Source of the DNA: Scolanthus callimorphus
Taxonomy: Eukaryota > Cnidaria > Anthozoa > Actiniaria > Edwardsiidae
DNA length: 64,000 bases
Assembly (NCBI GenBank): GCA_033964015.1
Contig: CM066913.1
Location: forward strand, 34,361,577-34,425,576
Reading direction: 5' to 3'
Part shown: positions 1-12,212 of the stretch, piece after piece
How the letters are laid out: every line of letters starts with the position of its first letter
Position numbering within the stretch: position 1 is the stretch's first letter
Position numbers and translations under genes: made by a program
The notes under the pieces: model-generated
Told to the model about the DNA's origin: nothing
Seen by the model: the letters and a program-made list of their open reading frames with translations, nothing else
Databases searched by the model: none

Positions 1-475
1 TAAGGTAGAACTATGAACACTGGTATTGTATCCAAAAATAATTCCCGGGAGAAATTCGTCCCAGTCAGTTTGGTCTTTGGAGCAAAACATTGAGAGACCA
101 TTGGCTATAACTTTGTTGAAACGTTCAGTCAGCCCGTTTGTCTGAGGATGATAACTAGTGGTGAATACTTTGCGAGCATTGAGAATAGCACAAATTTCCT
201 TAACCAATTTTGAAAGAAAATTCTGTCCACGATCAGATAATCCATTATCTTTTCCTCTGTGATGGACAATTTCAAAATCAAATTGTTGCAATAATAGGGA
301 CCAACGTGCAAGTCGTCCAGAGGGATTCTTAATATTCATAAGCCATTTCAAGGCATGATGATCAGTATATACCAAAAACTTTTGTCCATGTAAATAAGGT
401 TGAAACTTTTTTATTGATTCAACAACTCCTAAGCCCTCGCGTTCAGTGCAACTATAATTTTTCTCTGCTTCATTA
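1..475 (-). pseudogene. Ty3/gypsy pol fragment (RNase H joined to integrase)
   Basis: The minus strand reads as a broken pol polyprotein of a Ty3/gypsy retrotransposon. From about 475 downward there is an RNase H segment with TEREGLGVV and then YTDHHALKWLMN. Around 240 it passes straight into the integrase core, with SDRGQNFLS and then YHPQTNGLTERFN near 165-110. The RNase H C-terminus, the integrase HHCC zinc finger and the first part of the core are missing, so an internal deletion fuses the two domains. The reading frame also changes within the fragment. Reverse transcriptase is absent and the fragment runs off the window start. Family assignment rests on these motifs and is secure; the element is dead as shown. 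Confidence 0.8.
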
Positions 476-835
476 AAACCACGCCCACCCTCGATTAATA
501 ATAATAACACCACAAGAGAAATTTTGAAATCTTGACTCCACCAATATTTCAACTGTACAAGACAGCCTTCATCAGGGTGAATGGCTGATGGCACGTTACG
601 CGTGATAATATGAAACATAGTTGAAACTGCGCGAGCTACAAGTAGAGTTAACGAACTAACTAGCGCGCGCTAATAAACAAGAAACAAACACATTACGTGT
701 AACGTGCGCGACGATTCTGACTATAAAAAAAGTCATTGTCATTAAGTCCCTCAGGAATGGTCAGTGAAAATGCACATGGCGTAATGTGCGAACTGTTACG
801 GTAAAAAGTACCAATATATAGTTTTGTTGTTATAA
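476..835. other. Non-coding stretch
   Basis: No coding frame, RNA gene or clear repeat is seen. It contains GC-rich palindromic stretches around 650-710 rich in CGCGC. Confidence 0.4.
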
Positions 836-1183
836 CAGAATGGTAGCAAGCGTCATCAATGTAGTCAATGCGAGAAATCGTATGAAAGGAAAGATTATCT
901 CAATGAACAAATCCGAGCTCCTTCCGCTTCCCTCGACGTACGTGGGTGAAACGTGTGCAAAACATTCAGCAGAAAATGGTCCCTCCATAAGCACCACAAA
1001 AGTCACGATCGCGCTCACGTGTGTCAGGTCTGTCAAGCGTCATTTCCATCTAAACCTGATTTGACCAAGCACACGAGAGTTCACAAAAAGAAACAAATAC
1101 TGCTCTGCTACTTGTTTCTATTTGTAGTGAATGCCAAGCAAAGTTTTCTACCGTACACGACTTGAAATTGCACAGAGGAACAA
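836..1183 (+). pseudogene. Frameshifted C2H2 zinc-finger array
   Basis: Four C2H2-type fingers can be read in shifting frames on the plus strand. The first, near 860-920, is CSQCEKSYERKDYLNEQ with its histidines damaged. A second contains CKTFSRKWSLHKHHKSH (about 954-1005). The third is complete, CQVCQASFPSKPDL then KHTRVH (about 1020-1083). After a frameshift the fourth appears as CSECQAKFSTVHDLKLH (about 1126-1170). The linkers look like those of a poly-zinc-finger DNA-binding protein. Two frameshifts and a stop after the first finger mean no single frame covers the array, so this is a pseudogene or a retrotransposed relic. The parent gene is not recognised. Confidence 0.65.
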
Positions 1184-1300
1184 CTAACCCTCAACCAGTG
1201 GTGTCCAAACATCTACTCAGTTGCCGTTCCAAATTTCGCCATCTATGTTTACAAGATCAAAAGTCATCCAACTGGAAGTAGCTCTGAACTTTGAGGGTTA

Positions 1301-1618
1301 TTGGAAAGTTCAGATATAACACCGAAGAACAGAAACAGAAAACGATCGAAGCTTTGGAGCAGATGGTTGAATTCTGGAAAAGAACGGAAACTCGACATGC
1401 TTAAAGGGAGGCTGTCACGATACGGCCATGCTCCAGGAACACGAAGACTGATTTCAAGAGAGAAAGTTCACTGCGAATGGCGGCGGAATGGTTACGAGTC
1501 TCGGCAACGAAATATCGATATTCGTCATCGCCTATACATGGACCAGAGAAGCGCATCGCACAGTGCAAGTTACGTGGTAACCAGGAAACGGTGGAATGTT
1601 ATTCCAGTTTCATGGTGA
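1301..1618 (+). other. Unassigned open frame, possible exon remnant
   Basis: A 105-codon open frame rich in Arg and Lys lies downstream of the zinc-finger relic. The overlapping frame from about 1460 to 1615 looks more protein-like and ends in ATG followed by GTGAGT, a good splice-donor consensus. It may be the 3' part of the same decayed zinc-finger gene. No family was recognised, and chance openness is possible. Confidence 0.2.
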
Positions 1619-1620
1619 GT

Positions 1621-2070
1621 TGTAATTGTTTCACGTGTTCCTAATAGTTTATTCTTATCCACTCTCATTATTTCTAATGTAGGGGAATAGGTCAAAACAA
1701 ATGAAATGAAATGAAATTTTCCAAAAACTCAATATTTAAATAGCTTCGTCATAAAACCAATTTCGATTAGAACTGCATCAAACAATCAGCAATATCCTAT
1801 CATTTCGTTTAATGCATTCAGAATTTACCCAACCCTCCTAGGAAAGTCTGGTGTTCAAAATCAGAGGGGGTGGGGTGGTAAGCGGTGACCGTTACCTCTC
1901 TGTCCCAAATTGGTTTTGACCTGATGTCACCTCGGGAAAACGATGAACGATAGTTGTTGTTGTTGTTGTATGCAGCACTAAATATAGTATCATTAGTATT
2001 GTTGCTCTGTGGATCTATAGGAAGAAAATACTACTCATCACTCCAACAGGGACTTGTGGTGCCACATCTA
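1621..2070. other. Non-coding stretch
   Basis: Mostly AT-rich intergenic sequence with a short GAAAT run near 1700 and a TTG triplet run near 1955. Nothing else is seen. Confidence 0.4.
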
Positions 2071-2257
2071 TTACAGCCATTCTCAGTTACATGCGGCCGC
2101 CGGGAAAAACGCTTGCAAGCGAAAACTCGTTTTTTGTCAAAGTTTCCATGGCAACGCACGTGCTGTCGCCGGCTTGTCGCGCTCAAACAAGACAGAAAAA
2201 CGTTTTCGCTTGCAAGCTTTTTTCATGACGACCGCGTGTAACTGAGAATGGCTGTAA
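2071..2257. mobile_element. MITE-like element with long TIRs
   Basis: The first 20 bases, TTACAGCCATTCTCAGTTAC, are matched by their exact reverse complement at 2238-2257. Similarity continues inward for about 65 bp with a few mismatches through GCTTGCAAGCGAAAAC. The element is 187 bp and has no coding capacity. No clear target duplication is visible. Confidence 0.75.
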
Positions 2258-3142
2258 ACAGGAAGCATAGATTTATAGATCTGGTTTTTCTTTTAGGTGG
2301 GGAAACTCGAGCTAAGGCGAGCTAAGGCGAAACGATCACCAAACAGGAGCGCAATCGAAACGTCCAATTCTGCGAAAGTATGGTCGCTGAGAAGTTGGTA
2401 CTTCCGTACCTTGGTAAATAAAATAATAATAAAATAATGTTTGTTTATTGATCCTCTCATAGCTTATAGCTAAATTACAGGATTTCCATGAATATTATAT
2501 ATAGAATTCGCACAATAAATAGATAAATATACATAGATAATAGGGATTAGGTAAACATAGATAAATATAATTATCAAATGTGATCACTAGCTGGGCAGCT
2601 CAGGTAGCTTGCATACTTGTTGGTAGCAAAATCGCCGAACCTATTTGTCTTGCATACTTTAATGCGGCTACACTGGTCTTTCCTTGGTCTTAATTGGTAG
2701 GACGACCTGTTTGCAGGGGCTTCAATACGGCCGACTACTAAATTATAAACTGGGTTCTGTGAGGTACCCGTACTTCGGTGCTCTGGACGAAATCGCCGAG
2801 GACTCCTACGAAGTTCGATCATGCAAGAACCAGATCAAACTCAACTTACCCCTTACAGGTAAAAACTACGCGCATGCAGTCTGAACTTTAATAAGTTCTA
2901 GGAACAAGACTATTTGAGAAATTTATTGATTGGTTGTATTATTCTTTTTGTAGATTGGAGCTTTGCTCGAAAACTTACATTTGCTTCTCGGAAGGGAGTT
3001 GTAAAATTCTTGTAAAGGCATCAGTAAGAAAAATGACATTACCGAAAGAAAGGTACATAGATGTGTTGCGCATAAAACAGTCAAGCTCAGGGGTGAATCG
3101 TGGTTTTCATGTTGTTAAGAATGTTATATATACTTACGCTAC
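2258..3142. other. Non-coding stretch
   Basis: AT-rich stretch near 2420-2580 (runs of AATA and ATAGATAAATA) followed by unremarkable intergenic sequence. Open frames here are short and show no recognisable domain. Confidence 0.35.
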
Positions 3143-3273
3143 GGCTAAACTAGGACACATGTAGCGCGCAACATTTGTGTCCTGCATATTTCCCCGAGTG
3201 ACTAAACTAGGAAACATCGCACGCGTGTGTCTCAGACTACAATGTTGCGCGCTACATGTGTCCTAGTTTAGCC
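3143..3273. mobile_element. 131-bp foldback MITE
   Basis: A perfect 33-bp inverted repeat starts GGCTAAACTAGGACACATG at 3143 and is mirrored at 3241-3273. The 65-bp loop carries a third partial copy (CTAAACTAGGAAACAT). There is no coding capacity. Confidence 0.75.
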
Positions 3274-3465
3274 AGGGCTTTACACTCAAGAGCGCAACGG
3301 ATTCTCGTATTTTTACCCGAAGCGCAAACTGATGGGTTATCGACGTTCCCACTAGATATCTAGAAATTGTACATGTATAAACAAGTCTGCTAGAAAAAAT
3401 GTAAATAGTGTATATGTTCAATAAAGAAATGTGAACTCAATTCGTCCCTTCTGTCTCTGTCTAAA

Positions 3466-3803
3466 AGGGTTATAGAGGTGGGTTTGAGTCTGTTTTCCGT
3501 CATTTGGATCTCGCACTGGTAGCAACTGCTTAGTCGCGTGGTATATGACGTCATCGATTACGCACAATGTCAATATTTTGTCTCATTACACAAAATATGT
3601 AACCGTGAGCTCCGCTTTTAGCCAGTGGAAAGTAATATTAAATTACTAGAAGTTTCTAATAGAAAGTGAAGTGCTGTGAGCTGGTAAGACCTTTAAACAG
3701 TGTTTTCAGCTGTAACTGAAATCATTTTTATTGTCCAGAAATAGTAATCAAGAAAATATTTTGTTTTAAATTTGTAGAAATCATGCATAACCTCTATAAC
3801 CCT
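3466..3803. mobile_element. Short TIR element, about 338 bp
   Basis: AGGGTTATAGAGGT at 3466 is matched by ACCTCTATAACCCT at 3790-3803, a perfect 14-bp terminal inverted repeat. The interior has no ORF. Confidence 0.5.
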
Positions 3804-4312
3804 ATTTCTTCAAATAAAAGAAGCGAACCCCTCACATTTTTTTTACTTCATTTGTCACTCAGTTAACAATTTGTATTCAAGATGCAAGTACTCTTTGCTT
3901 TCCAATCTGTTACCTTGCCATTTATTCTGAATGTTATTTAAACTTTGATGGGTGCCTATATTATGGTCAGAGAAGCGAATTTATAATTCATAACTTATTC
4001 CTCTTCATAGGTGGCAGGTATAGGTGGCAGACAAGTGGGGCCGGGGGGGCAGAAACCCCCAGATTTAAAAGTGGGGGGGAGTTGGGACAACCCCCCAACT
4101 TTTGGACATGCTCCGTATCCCCTGCTCTTAAACTGGAACCTCATTTTTAAAGCTATATATTTTATTATTGGACTGCAAGGTCAGTTTACCATATGTATGC
4201 ACCTTCACTTTAAAAGCAGCATTACACTTCATAGCCTAAAACCAGTTGTAAGCCGCTTTTGTGTGTGTAGTTGGATAAGCTTCTGTTAGTAAGACTGTGC
4301 ATACATAAAGGA
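3804..4312. other. Non-coding stretch
   Basis: AT-rich sequence followed by a G/C homopolymer-rich patch at 4030-4105. No supported gene. Confidence 0.35.
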
Positions 4313-4448
4313 TATTACATGGTGGTGTGAAGATATGAGTTTTATTTTCGAGTGTCAAGAAGAATATTTTACGAATGAGCACAGCGAATGAGTAAAATTG
4401 TTTTTGACACAAGAAAGTAAAACTCACATCTTCAAGTCACCATGTAAT
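4313..4448. mobile_element. Palindromic MITE
   Basis: ATTACATGGTG at the left end mirrors CACCATGTAAT at the right. About 45 bp of imperfect inverted repeat includes GAGTTTTATTTTCGAGTGTC and its partner. A related arm is found inside the 2.4-kb element near 33860-33905, which supports a dispersed family. Confidence 0.7.
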
Positions 4449-5382
4449 TTTCTTTTTATTATATAGACAAAGCAGAAAAAAATATTCCAAATTGATTTCC
4501 AAGCACTTTTGTTTGGACCGATATCCTCAGTAGTGAGGATATTGACACTCAGGTCCCGGATGTAGCTTCGTATGAGATCTACAAGTGGCGTATTTCCCAG
4601 TAAAACACTTGTGTCTATATAATAAAGTACAATACCGGTAAGTCAAATTAAAGAAAAAAATGTAAGGCTTGTACTACAACATTTGTATAGGTAATGGTAC
4701 AACTTTCAGTTCAATTGGGATTAATCATCATGTTTTTTTTTATTTCTGGGCATCATTTGGCAAAGCTTTTCATTTAAAGGGTGACTGGGTCATGTAATCT
4801 CTAAGTTCAAAAGGCATACTGCAGTATTGCAGGGGTGAGTTTTTCAAAATTGCATCATAGTTAGTGGAGGAGACTGCCTATAATAATTTGCAACAAGCCG
4901 CTAGGCGAGTGCAATTTGAGCTTTTTGAAAAATTCAAGAGTGTAATTTAAATCCCAAATTGAATGAGAATAGTTGTACCATTACTCCTTATTAATAATAA
5001 TTATTGATGAAAAAATTGTCAGAGAAGACCGAACACAGGCCAAACAAAGAACCAACCAACTCGACAAGAATTTCATTATAATACAATTTAAGCAGGATGT
5101 GCAATTACTAATTCTGTTTTGACAACCATCAACTTTATTTCAAGATCGAAGGTAAAATTACATACAGTTTTAACATACCTGAAGTCTTGTGTAAACTTTC
5201 TTGAAACTGCCAAACAACCAAGCAATTTGCCCCTGGCATTTTGCATTAGTTTCCACTATTTTAATCATCGCTGCCTTATCCTGCTGGATTTATTCACAGT
5301 CGAATTCATAGTAGTAACATTGTCATGGTTGTTATTTCCATTGTATTATGACATCTTCCGTGTGTTTATCTCATACAGTCAT
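4449..5382. other. Non-coding stretch with small palindromes
   Basis: A 9-bp stem ATATCCTCA/TGAGGATAT lies at 4521-4542, and a weak inverted repeat (TTTTTCAAAATTGCA and partner) lies near 4848-4935. The plus-strand open frame at 5119-5436 shows no recognisable domain and is not called. Confidence 0.4.
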
Positions 5383-5414
5383 GTGGAGTGCAATTCAGTA
5401 GAATTGCACTCCAC
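5383..5414. repeat. Perfect 14-bp hairpin
   Basis: GTGGAGTGCAATTC, four bases of loop, then GAATTGCACTCCAC. It lies just outside the next inverted-repeat element. Confidence 0.7.
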
Positions 5415-5423
5415 ATTTTTTCC

Positions 5424-5841
5424 CCCTATTTTTTGACCGGGGATGATCGTCGGAAATTTTCAGTTTCACCCCTAAAAGATACCAAACATGGCGGGCCATA
5501 GCGTGGCTCAAAAAAATTATTACCCTAAAAGATACCCTAAAAGATGAGGTCTCATGTGCCAAGTAGGCGCGAAGGACACAGGTAACAGGGGAAGAATACC
5601 CATGAAGACATTTCCGTGTTTGTTTCTAATTCATCGTCTTCTCATCGAATAATCTCTCTTTCTTACACGGTTTTTAGAAGCACCATCATGAGAAAAAGCA
5701 ATTTGGACACAGTTTCGGCCCTAAAAGATACCATTCTGCCTAAAATTTATTGAAGATCAAGATCACCCCTAAAAGAGACCAAACCAACGTGATTTTAACC
5801 CCTAAAAGATACGACGATCATCCCCGGTCAAAAAATATGGG
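5424..5841. mobile_element. MITE-like element with CCTAAAAGATAC repeats
   Basis: Terminal inverted repeats of about 29 bp contain GACCGGGGATGATCGTCG at the left and its complement at 5812-5841. The interior repeats CCCTAAAAGATAC in both orientations. A C-run follows the right end at about 5847. Confidence 0.7.
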
Positions 5842-6397
5842 AGTCCCCCCCCCCCCCCCCCCGGGAGAAATAATAACGGGGGTTTAAAACTGCAAGTGAA
5901 AGAAACAAGGAACTTACCTAGAAACGAAAGTCTGCTCTCAGGCGTTGGAGAGTACGGTTTTTAGGACGAAGAACCAGAGTTTTAACCACCATCTTGAAAA
6001 TGTGACGACACAAATTCCAAAGGAGTCCCGATTCATGTTCGCTACTTGCACCATAACGAGGCGATCCCTTGTTGATATCGATTGGATATCGATTGTCCTG
6101 CTGATATCGATTGGATAGTTGGGTCGATTGGATATCGATTGACCAGACAGACAGTCCCCAGCCAGACGAAAAATCTCGGATGCTTTACGGCATATCATCT
6201 TGCGACTGTCCCAGAATGCTCTGCGCGCGTAATCCAAAATGGCGCCCAGCTATCGAAAAATGCACTACACACCGACAATTAATGGCTCCCAGCTATCGAA
6301 AAGTGCATTGAACGTCGGAATTAGTTTCGCTGTTCGCTCGCTACGCTCGCTCACAGCAATAGGAAGACAGAAAGTCTCGCGAAAGAAAGCTTACAAT
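5842..6397. other. Non-coding stretch
   Basis: Holds a cluster of GATATCGATTGGAT repeats at about 6074-6143 and a short repeated CCCAGCTATCGAAAA motif at 6246 and 6290. No gene is supported. Confidence 0.4.
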
Positions 6398-6464
6398 TAA
6401 GCCTGGCGCACACTAGCGACATAAGGACGTTATGTTGCAACGGAAAAAGTACGGGAAAATCATG

Positions 6465-8050
6465 GGTGTCGGAAAAACGAAGATGGGAAAAACGAAGATG
6501 GAAGACCTAAGAGGCCTCTTCGTTTTTCCGTTCGGAAAAACGAAGACCCCCATGAAATGTGACTGTACTCGTGTTCCTGTCATCTGCTCTTCGTAATTTC
6601 ATGCAATTTTAGCAAACAGGACGAGCTAAACTTAGGGATCTTCGTTTTTCCGAACGGAAAAACGAAGACCCCCTCTTCGTTTTTCCAAACGGAAAAACGA
6701 AGACCCCCATAAAATATGACTGTACTCACGCTCATGTCATCGGATTGTCTGTATAACAGCATTTTGCTTGCTTTTCTATCGTGCAAATCGAGTAATTTGT
6801 AGATCTGTTGGCTCTATTTTTCGATCGCTGTTATTTACTGGGGCCCGCAATCAATGGACAGCGGTTTTAGTTCCACAGGGAGTCGCAAAGAGGCGGGAAA
6901 AATAACAAGAACCCTAATCCGCCATATTTTTCTTTCTTTCTTAGCGTGTTTATGATTTAGGAAAGCTATGGCGCATTATTGGAAAAAAAATATTTTGGGG
7001 TCTTCGTTTTTCCGAACGGAAAAACGAAGACCCCCTCTTCGTTTTTTCCAAACGGAAAAACGAAGACCCTCGTATATTTTCTTTACTAGCGTGTTTTAAC
7101 AATTTTAACTCAGTGTAAGAAAACTAATCTACCCTCTCTCTTTGTAATTCGGGCTGCTCGCCGTCATTTAGGAAACTCTCGGCGCATTATTGGAGAAAAA
7201 ATATTTAGGGGTCTTCGTTTTTCCGTTTGGAAAAACGAAGATCCCCTCTTCGTTTTTCCAAACGGAAAAACGAAGACCCTCGTATATTTTCTTTACTAGC
7301 GTGTTTTAACAATTTTAACTCAGTGTAAGAAAACTAATCTACCCTCTCTCTTTGTAATTCGGGCTGCTCTCCGTCATTTAGGAAACTCTCGGCGCATTAT
7401 TGTAGAAAAAATATTTAGGGGTCTTCGTTTTTCCGTTTGGAAAAACGAAGATCCCCTCTTCGTTTTTCCAAACGGAAAAACGAAGACCCTCGTATATTTT
7501 CTTTATACTAGCGTGTTTTAACAATTTTAACTCTGTGTAAGAAAACTAATCTACCCTCTCTCTTTGTAATTCGGGCTGCTCGCCGTCATTTAGGGAACTC
7601 TCGGCGCATTATTGGAGAAAAATATTTAGGGGTCTTCGTTTTTCCAAACGGAAAAACGAAGACCCTCGTATATTTTCTTTATACTAGCGTGTTTTAACTA
7701 TTTTAACACACAGTGTAAGAAAACTAATCTATCCTCTCTCTTTGTCATTCGGGCTGCTCGCCGTGATTTAGGAAACTCTCGGCGCATTATTGGAGAAAAA
7801 TATTTAGGGGTCTTCGTTTTTCCGTTTGGAAAAACGAAGAGGGGATCTTCGTTTTTCCAAACGGAAAAACGAAGACCCTCGTATATTTTCTTTACTAGCG
7901 TGTTTTAACAATTTTAACTCAGTGTAAGAAAACTAATCTACCCTCTCTCTTTGTAATTCGGGCTGCTCGCCGTCATTTAGGAAACTCTCGGCGCATTATT
8001 GGAGAAAAAATATTTAGGGGTCTTCGTTTTTCCAAACGGAAAAACGAAGA
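6465..8050. repeat. Left-arm palindrome modules
   Basis: Tandem modules of about 210-225 bp. Each contains one or two perfect palindromes of about 28-30 bp (TCTTCGTTTTTCC mirrored by GGAAAAACGAAGA around GTTTGG or GAACGG) and a conserved spacer with TAATTCGGGCTGCTCGCCG. Clear module starts are near 6998, 7210, 7430, 7630, 7810 and 8020. Confidence 0.85.
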
Positions 8051-8274
8051 CCCCCATGAAATATGACTGTATTTACGCTCATGTCATCGGATTGTCTGTA
8101 TAACAGCATTTTGCTTGCTTTTCTATCGTGCAAATGGAATAATTTGTCGATCAGTTGGCTCTATTTTTCGTTCGCGTTATTTACTGGGGCCCGCAGGTTG
8201 CTACTTCATGTAACCTTAATATAGTGTGTCCTATACTCTGTTTCCTATATAGTGTGTCTTATACTGTGATTCCA

Positions 8275-8848
8275 TGGGCTCCCCTGTACTCTCATGTACT
8301 CCATGTTCTCCCCTGTGTTCCCATGTACTCCTCTGTACTCTCCTGTACTCCCATGTACTCCATGTGCTCCCCTGTATTCCCATGTAATCCCATGTACTCC
8401 TATGTACTCCATGTGCTCTCCTGTAATCCCATGTACTATCATGTACTCCATGTGTTCCCCTTTACTCCCCTGTACTCCCCTGTATTCCCCTGTAGTCCCA
8501 TGCACTCCCCTGTACTCCCCTGTCGTCCCATGTACTCCACCTGTATTCCTCATGTGCTCCCATGTATTCCCATGTGCTCCACTGTACTCCCATGTACTCC
8601 CCCGTATTCCCATGTGCTCCCATGTACTCCCCTGTATTCCCATGTGCTCCCCTGTACTCCCCTGTATTCCCATGTACTCCCCTGTATTCCCATGTACTCC
8701 CATGTGCTCCCCTGTATACCCATGTGCTTCCATGTGCTCCCCTGTACTCCCATGTGCTCCCATGTACACCCCCTGTATTCCCATGTGTTCCCAGTGCTCC
8801 CATGTATTCCCATGTGCTCCCATGTGCTCCCCTGGACTCCCATATAGT
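8275..8848. repeat. Left-arm 10-bp minisatellite
   Basis: About 575 bp of alternating 10-mers CATGTACTCC, CCTGTATTCC, CATGTGCTCC and variants. The unit contains no stop in several frames, so long repetitive open frames appear on both strands (for example 8155-8847 plus and 8245-8823 minus). These are treated as repeat by-products. Confidence 0.9.
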
Positions 8849-9410
8849 CCCGCAAGTTGCTACTTCATGTAACCTTAATATGGGCTAGTGCAGGGGAGTA
8901 CATGCCAGTAGTTAATATAGCTATGGAAAAGGTAAATCTCATGATGGCTCAATGTACAAATTCAGTCTTTAAACGTAGACAGTACTGTGTAGAACTGTTG
9001 CAGGTTTCTCACATATTACTAGGTGGGGTGCACATATCTTTGAGGGGTAAGAAATCGAAGTTTGTGGTATCTTTTAGGAGTTTTCACCTTGAATTTTGCA
9101 GTAAATTAGAGTAAATATTACTTGCAGAATATTCAGGTTTAATTGCTGTTGGCCACTATCAGTATTGGGGAGCCTGTCCCCTCCCCCCAATCATAATTAC
9201 AGAGTCCCCTCATCCCACTGCTTCCGTCACCCCTAAATACTGAAATGATGTGCCCGAAAAATTAACAAGTTAATAACAATAATGAAAATCCAAGCTAGTG
9301 TGGAGAACCATGCCTTATACGATGAAAATCAAATTAAATAAAACATTGAATCAAGGAAAATTCACAGATTTTGATTTCAAGAGAAAACTAAATTCACAGC
9401 TTTTTTAGCG
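8849..9410. other. Loop of the foldback element
   Basis: Begins with a second copy of GTTGCTACTTCATGTAACCT (about 8857), already present at 8199 on the other side of the minisatellite. The rest is unique, AT-rich and non-coding. Confidence 0.5.
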
Positions 9411-10675
9411 CATGGAAGTACAGGGGAGCACATGGGAAGACGTGGGAGTAGAGGAGTACAGGGGAGTACATGGGAGCACATGGGAGTATATGGGAGTACA
9501 TGGGAGCACATGGGAACACATGGGAATACAGGGGAGTACAGGGGAGTACATGGGAACACATGGGAATACAGGGGAGTACAGGGGAGTACATGGGAGTACA
9601 TGGGAGCACATGGGAGTGCAGGGGAGCACATGGGAGCACATGGGAATACAGGGAGCACATGGGAATACAGGGGAGCACATGGGAATACAGGGGAGCACAT
9701 GGGAATACAGGGGAGCACATGGGAGTACAGGGGAGTACATGGGAGCACATGGAAGTACATGGGAGTACAGGGGAATACAGGGGAGCACATGGGAATACAG
9801 GGGAGCACATGGGAATACAGGGGTGCACATGGAAATACAGGGGAGCACATGGGAGCACATGGGAATACAGGGGAGCACATGGGAGTACATGGGAATACAG
9901 GGGAGTACATGGGAATACAGGGGAGTACAGGGGAGCACATGGGAATACAGGGGAGTACATGGGAATACAGGGGCGAGTACAGGGGAGCACATGGGAATAC
10001 AGGGGAGTACATGGGAATACAGGGGAATACAGGGCAGTACATGGGAATACAGGGGAGTACAGGGGAGTATATGGGAATACAGGGGAGTACAGGGGAGCAC
10101 ATGGGAATACAGGGGAGTACAGGGGAGCACATGGGAATACAGGGCAGTACATGGGAGTACAGGGGAGCACATGGGAATACATGGGAGCACATGGGGAATA
10201 CAGTGGAGTACAGGGGAATACAGGGGAGTGCATGGGACTACAGAGGAATACAGGGGAGTACAGGTGAGTACATTGGAGTACATGGGAGTACACTGGAGCA
10301 CATGGGAATACAGGGGAGTACAGGGGAGCACATGGGAATACAGGGGAGCACATGGGAATACAGGTGAGTACATGGGAGTACAGGGAGCACATGGGAGTAC
10401 ATGGGAGTACATGGGAGTACAGGGGAGTACATGTGCATGGGAATACAGGGGAGTACATGGGAGTACAGGGGAGCACATGGAGTACATGATAGTACATGGG
10501 AGTACAGGAGAGCACATGGGATTACATGGGAATACAGGGGAATACAGGGGAGCACATGGAGTACAGGAGAGTACAGAGGAGTACATGGGAATACATGGGA
10601 GTACAGGGGAGTACATGGGAATACAGGGGAGCACATGGAGTACATGAGAGTACAGGGTAGCCCATGGAATCACAG
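9411..10675. repeat. Right-arm 10-bp minisatellite
   Basis: About 1.27 kb of GGAGTACATG, GGAATACAGG, GGAGCACATG and variants, the reverse complement of the left-arm tract and more than twice as long. Open frames of up to 459 codons exist on both strands only because the unit lacks stops. Confidence 0.9.
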
Positions 10676-10884
10676 TATAAGACACACTATATAGGAAACA
10701 CAGCATAGGACACACTATATTAAGGTTACATGAAGTAGCAACCTGCGGGCCCCAGTAAATAACGCGAACGAAAAATAGAGCCAACTGATCGATAAATTAT
10801 TCCATTTGCACGATAGAAAAGCAAGCAAAATGCTGTTATACAGACAATCCGATGACATGAGCGTAAATACAGTCATATTTCATT

Positions 10885-12128
10885 GGGGTCTTCGTTTTTC
10901 CGTTTGGAAAAACGAAGAGGGGGTCTTCGTTTTTCCGTTTGGAAAAACGAAGATCCCTAAATATTTTTTCTCCAATAATGCGCCGAGAGTTTCCTAAATC
11001 ACGGCGAGCGGCCCGAATGACAAAGAGAGAGGATAGATTAGTTTTCTTACACTGTGGGTTAAAATAGTTAAAACACGCTAGTATAAAGAAAATATACGAG
11101 GGTCTTCGTTTTTCCGTTTGGAAAAACGAAGAGGGGGTCTTCGTTTTTCCGTTTGGAAAAACGAAGACCCCTAAATATTTTTTCTCCAATAATGCGCCGA
11201 GAGTTTCCTAAATCACGGCGAGCAGCCCGAATGACAAAGAGAGAGGATAGATTAGTTTTCTTACACTGTGGGTTAAAATAGTTAAAACACGCTAGTATAA
11301 AGAAAATATACGAGGGTCTTCGTTTTTCCGTTTGGAAAAACGAAGAGGGGATCTTCGTTTTTCCAAACGGAAAAACGAAGACCCCTAAATATTTTTTCTA
11401 CAATAATGCGCCGAGAGTTTCCTAAATGACGGAGAGCAGCCCGAATTACAAAGAGAGAGGGTAGATTAGTTTTCTTACACTGAGTTAAAATTGTTAAAAC
11501 ACGCTAGTAAAGAAAATATACGAGGGTCTTCGTTTTTCCGTTTGGAAAAACGAAGAGGGGGTCTTCGTTTTTCCGTTCGGAAAAACGAAGACCCCAAAAT
11601 ATTTTTTTTCCAATAATGCGCCATAGCTTTCCTAAATCATAAACACGCTAAGAAAGAAAGAAAAATATGGCGGATTAGGGTTCTTGTTATTTTTCCCGCC
11701 TCTTTGCGACTCCCTGTGGAACTAAAACCGCTGTCCATTGATTGCGGGCCCCAGTAAATAACAGCGATCGAAAAATAGAGCCAACAGATCTACAAATTAC
11801 TCGATTTGCACGATAGAAAAGCAAGCAAAATGCTGTTATACAGACAATCCGATGACATGAGCGTGAGTACAGTCATATTTTATGGGGGTCTTCGTTTTTC
11901 CGTTTGGAAAAACGAAGAGGGGGTCTTCGTTTTTCCGTTCGGAAAAACGAAGATCCCTAAGTTTAGCTCGTCCTGTTTGCTAAAATTGCATGAAATTACG
12001 AAGAGCAGATGACAGGAACACGAGTACAGTCACATTTCATGGGGGTCTTCGTTTTTCCGAACGGAAAAACGAAGAGGCCTCTTAGGTCTTCCATCTTCGT
12101 TTTTCCCATCTTCGTTTTTCCGACACCG
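10885..12128. repeat. Right-arm palindrome modules
   Basis: Mirror copies of the left-arm modules. Palindromes of the TCTTCGTTTTTCC type lie near 10888, 10923, 11102, 11137, 11316, 11352, 11527, 11562, 11887, 11923 and 12044. There are fewer modules than in the left arm. Confidence 0.85.
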
Positions 12129-12212
12129 GAAAATCATTGAAACAATCAATATTTTCCATGGATCTTCATTAGACTACTTCACCAAAGCAATCTTATGGGT
12201 TTTTTTGACGAC

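Noticed and set aside
8275..8848. Regular short repeats resembling a CRISPR array
   Set aside because: There are no unique spacers between constant repeats; the tract is a degenerate 10-bp minisatellite in a eukaryotic genome.
9405..10784. 459-codon minus frame, and 411-, 373- and 311-codon frames over the same repeat, as genes
   Set aside because: The 10-bp repeat lacks stops, so several frames on both strands are open; composition is purely repetitive.
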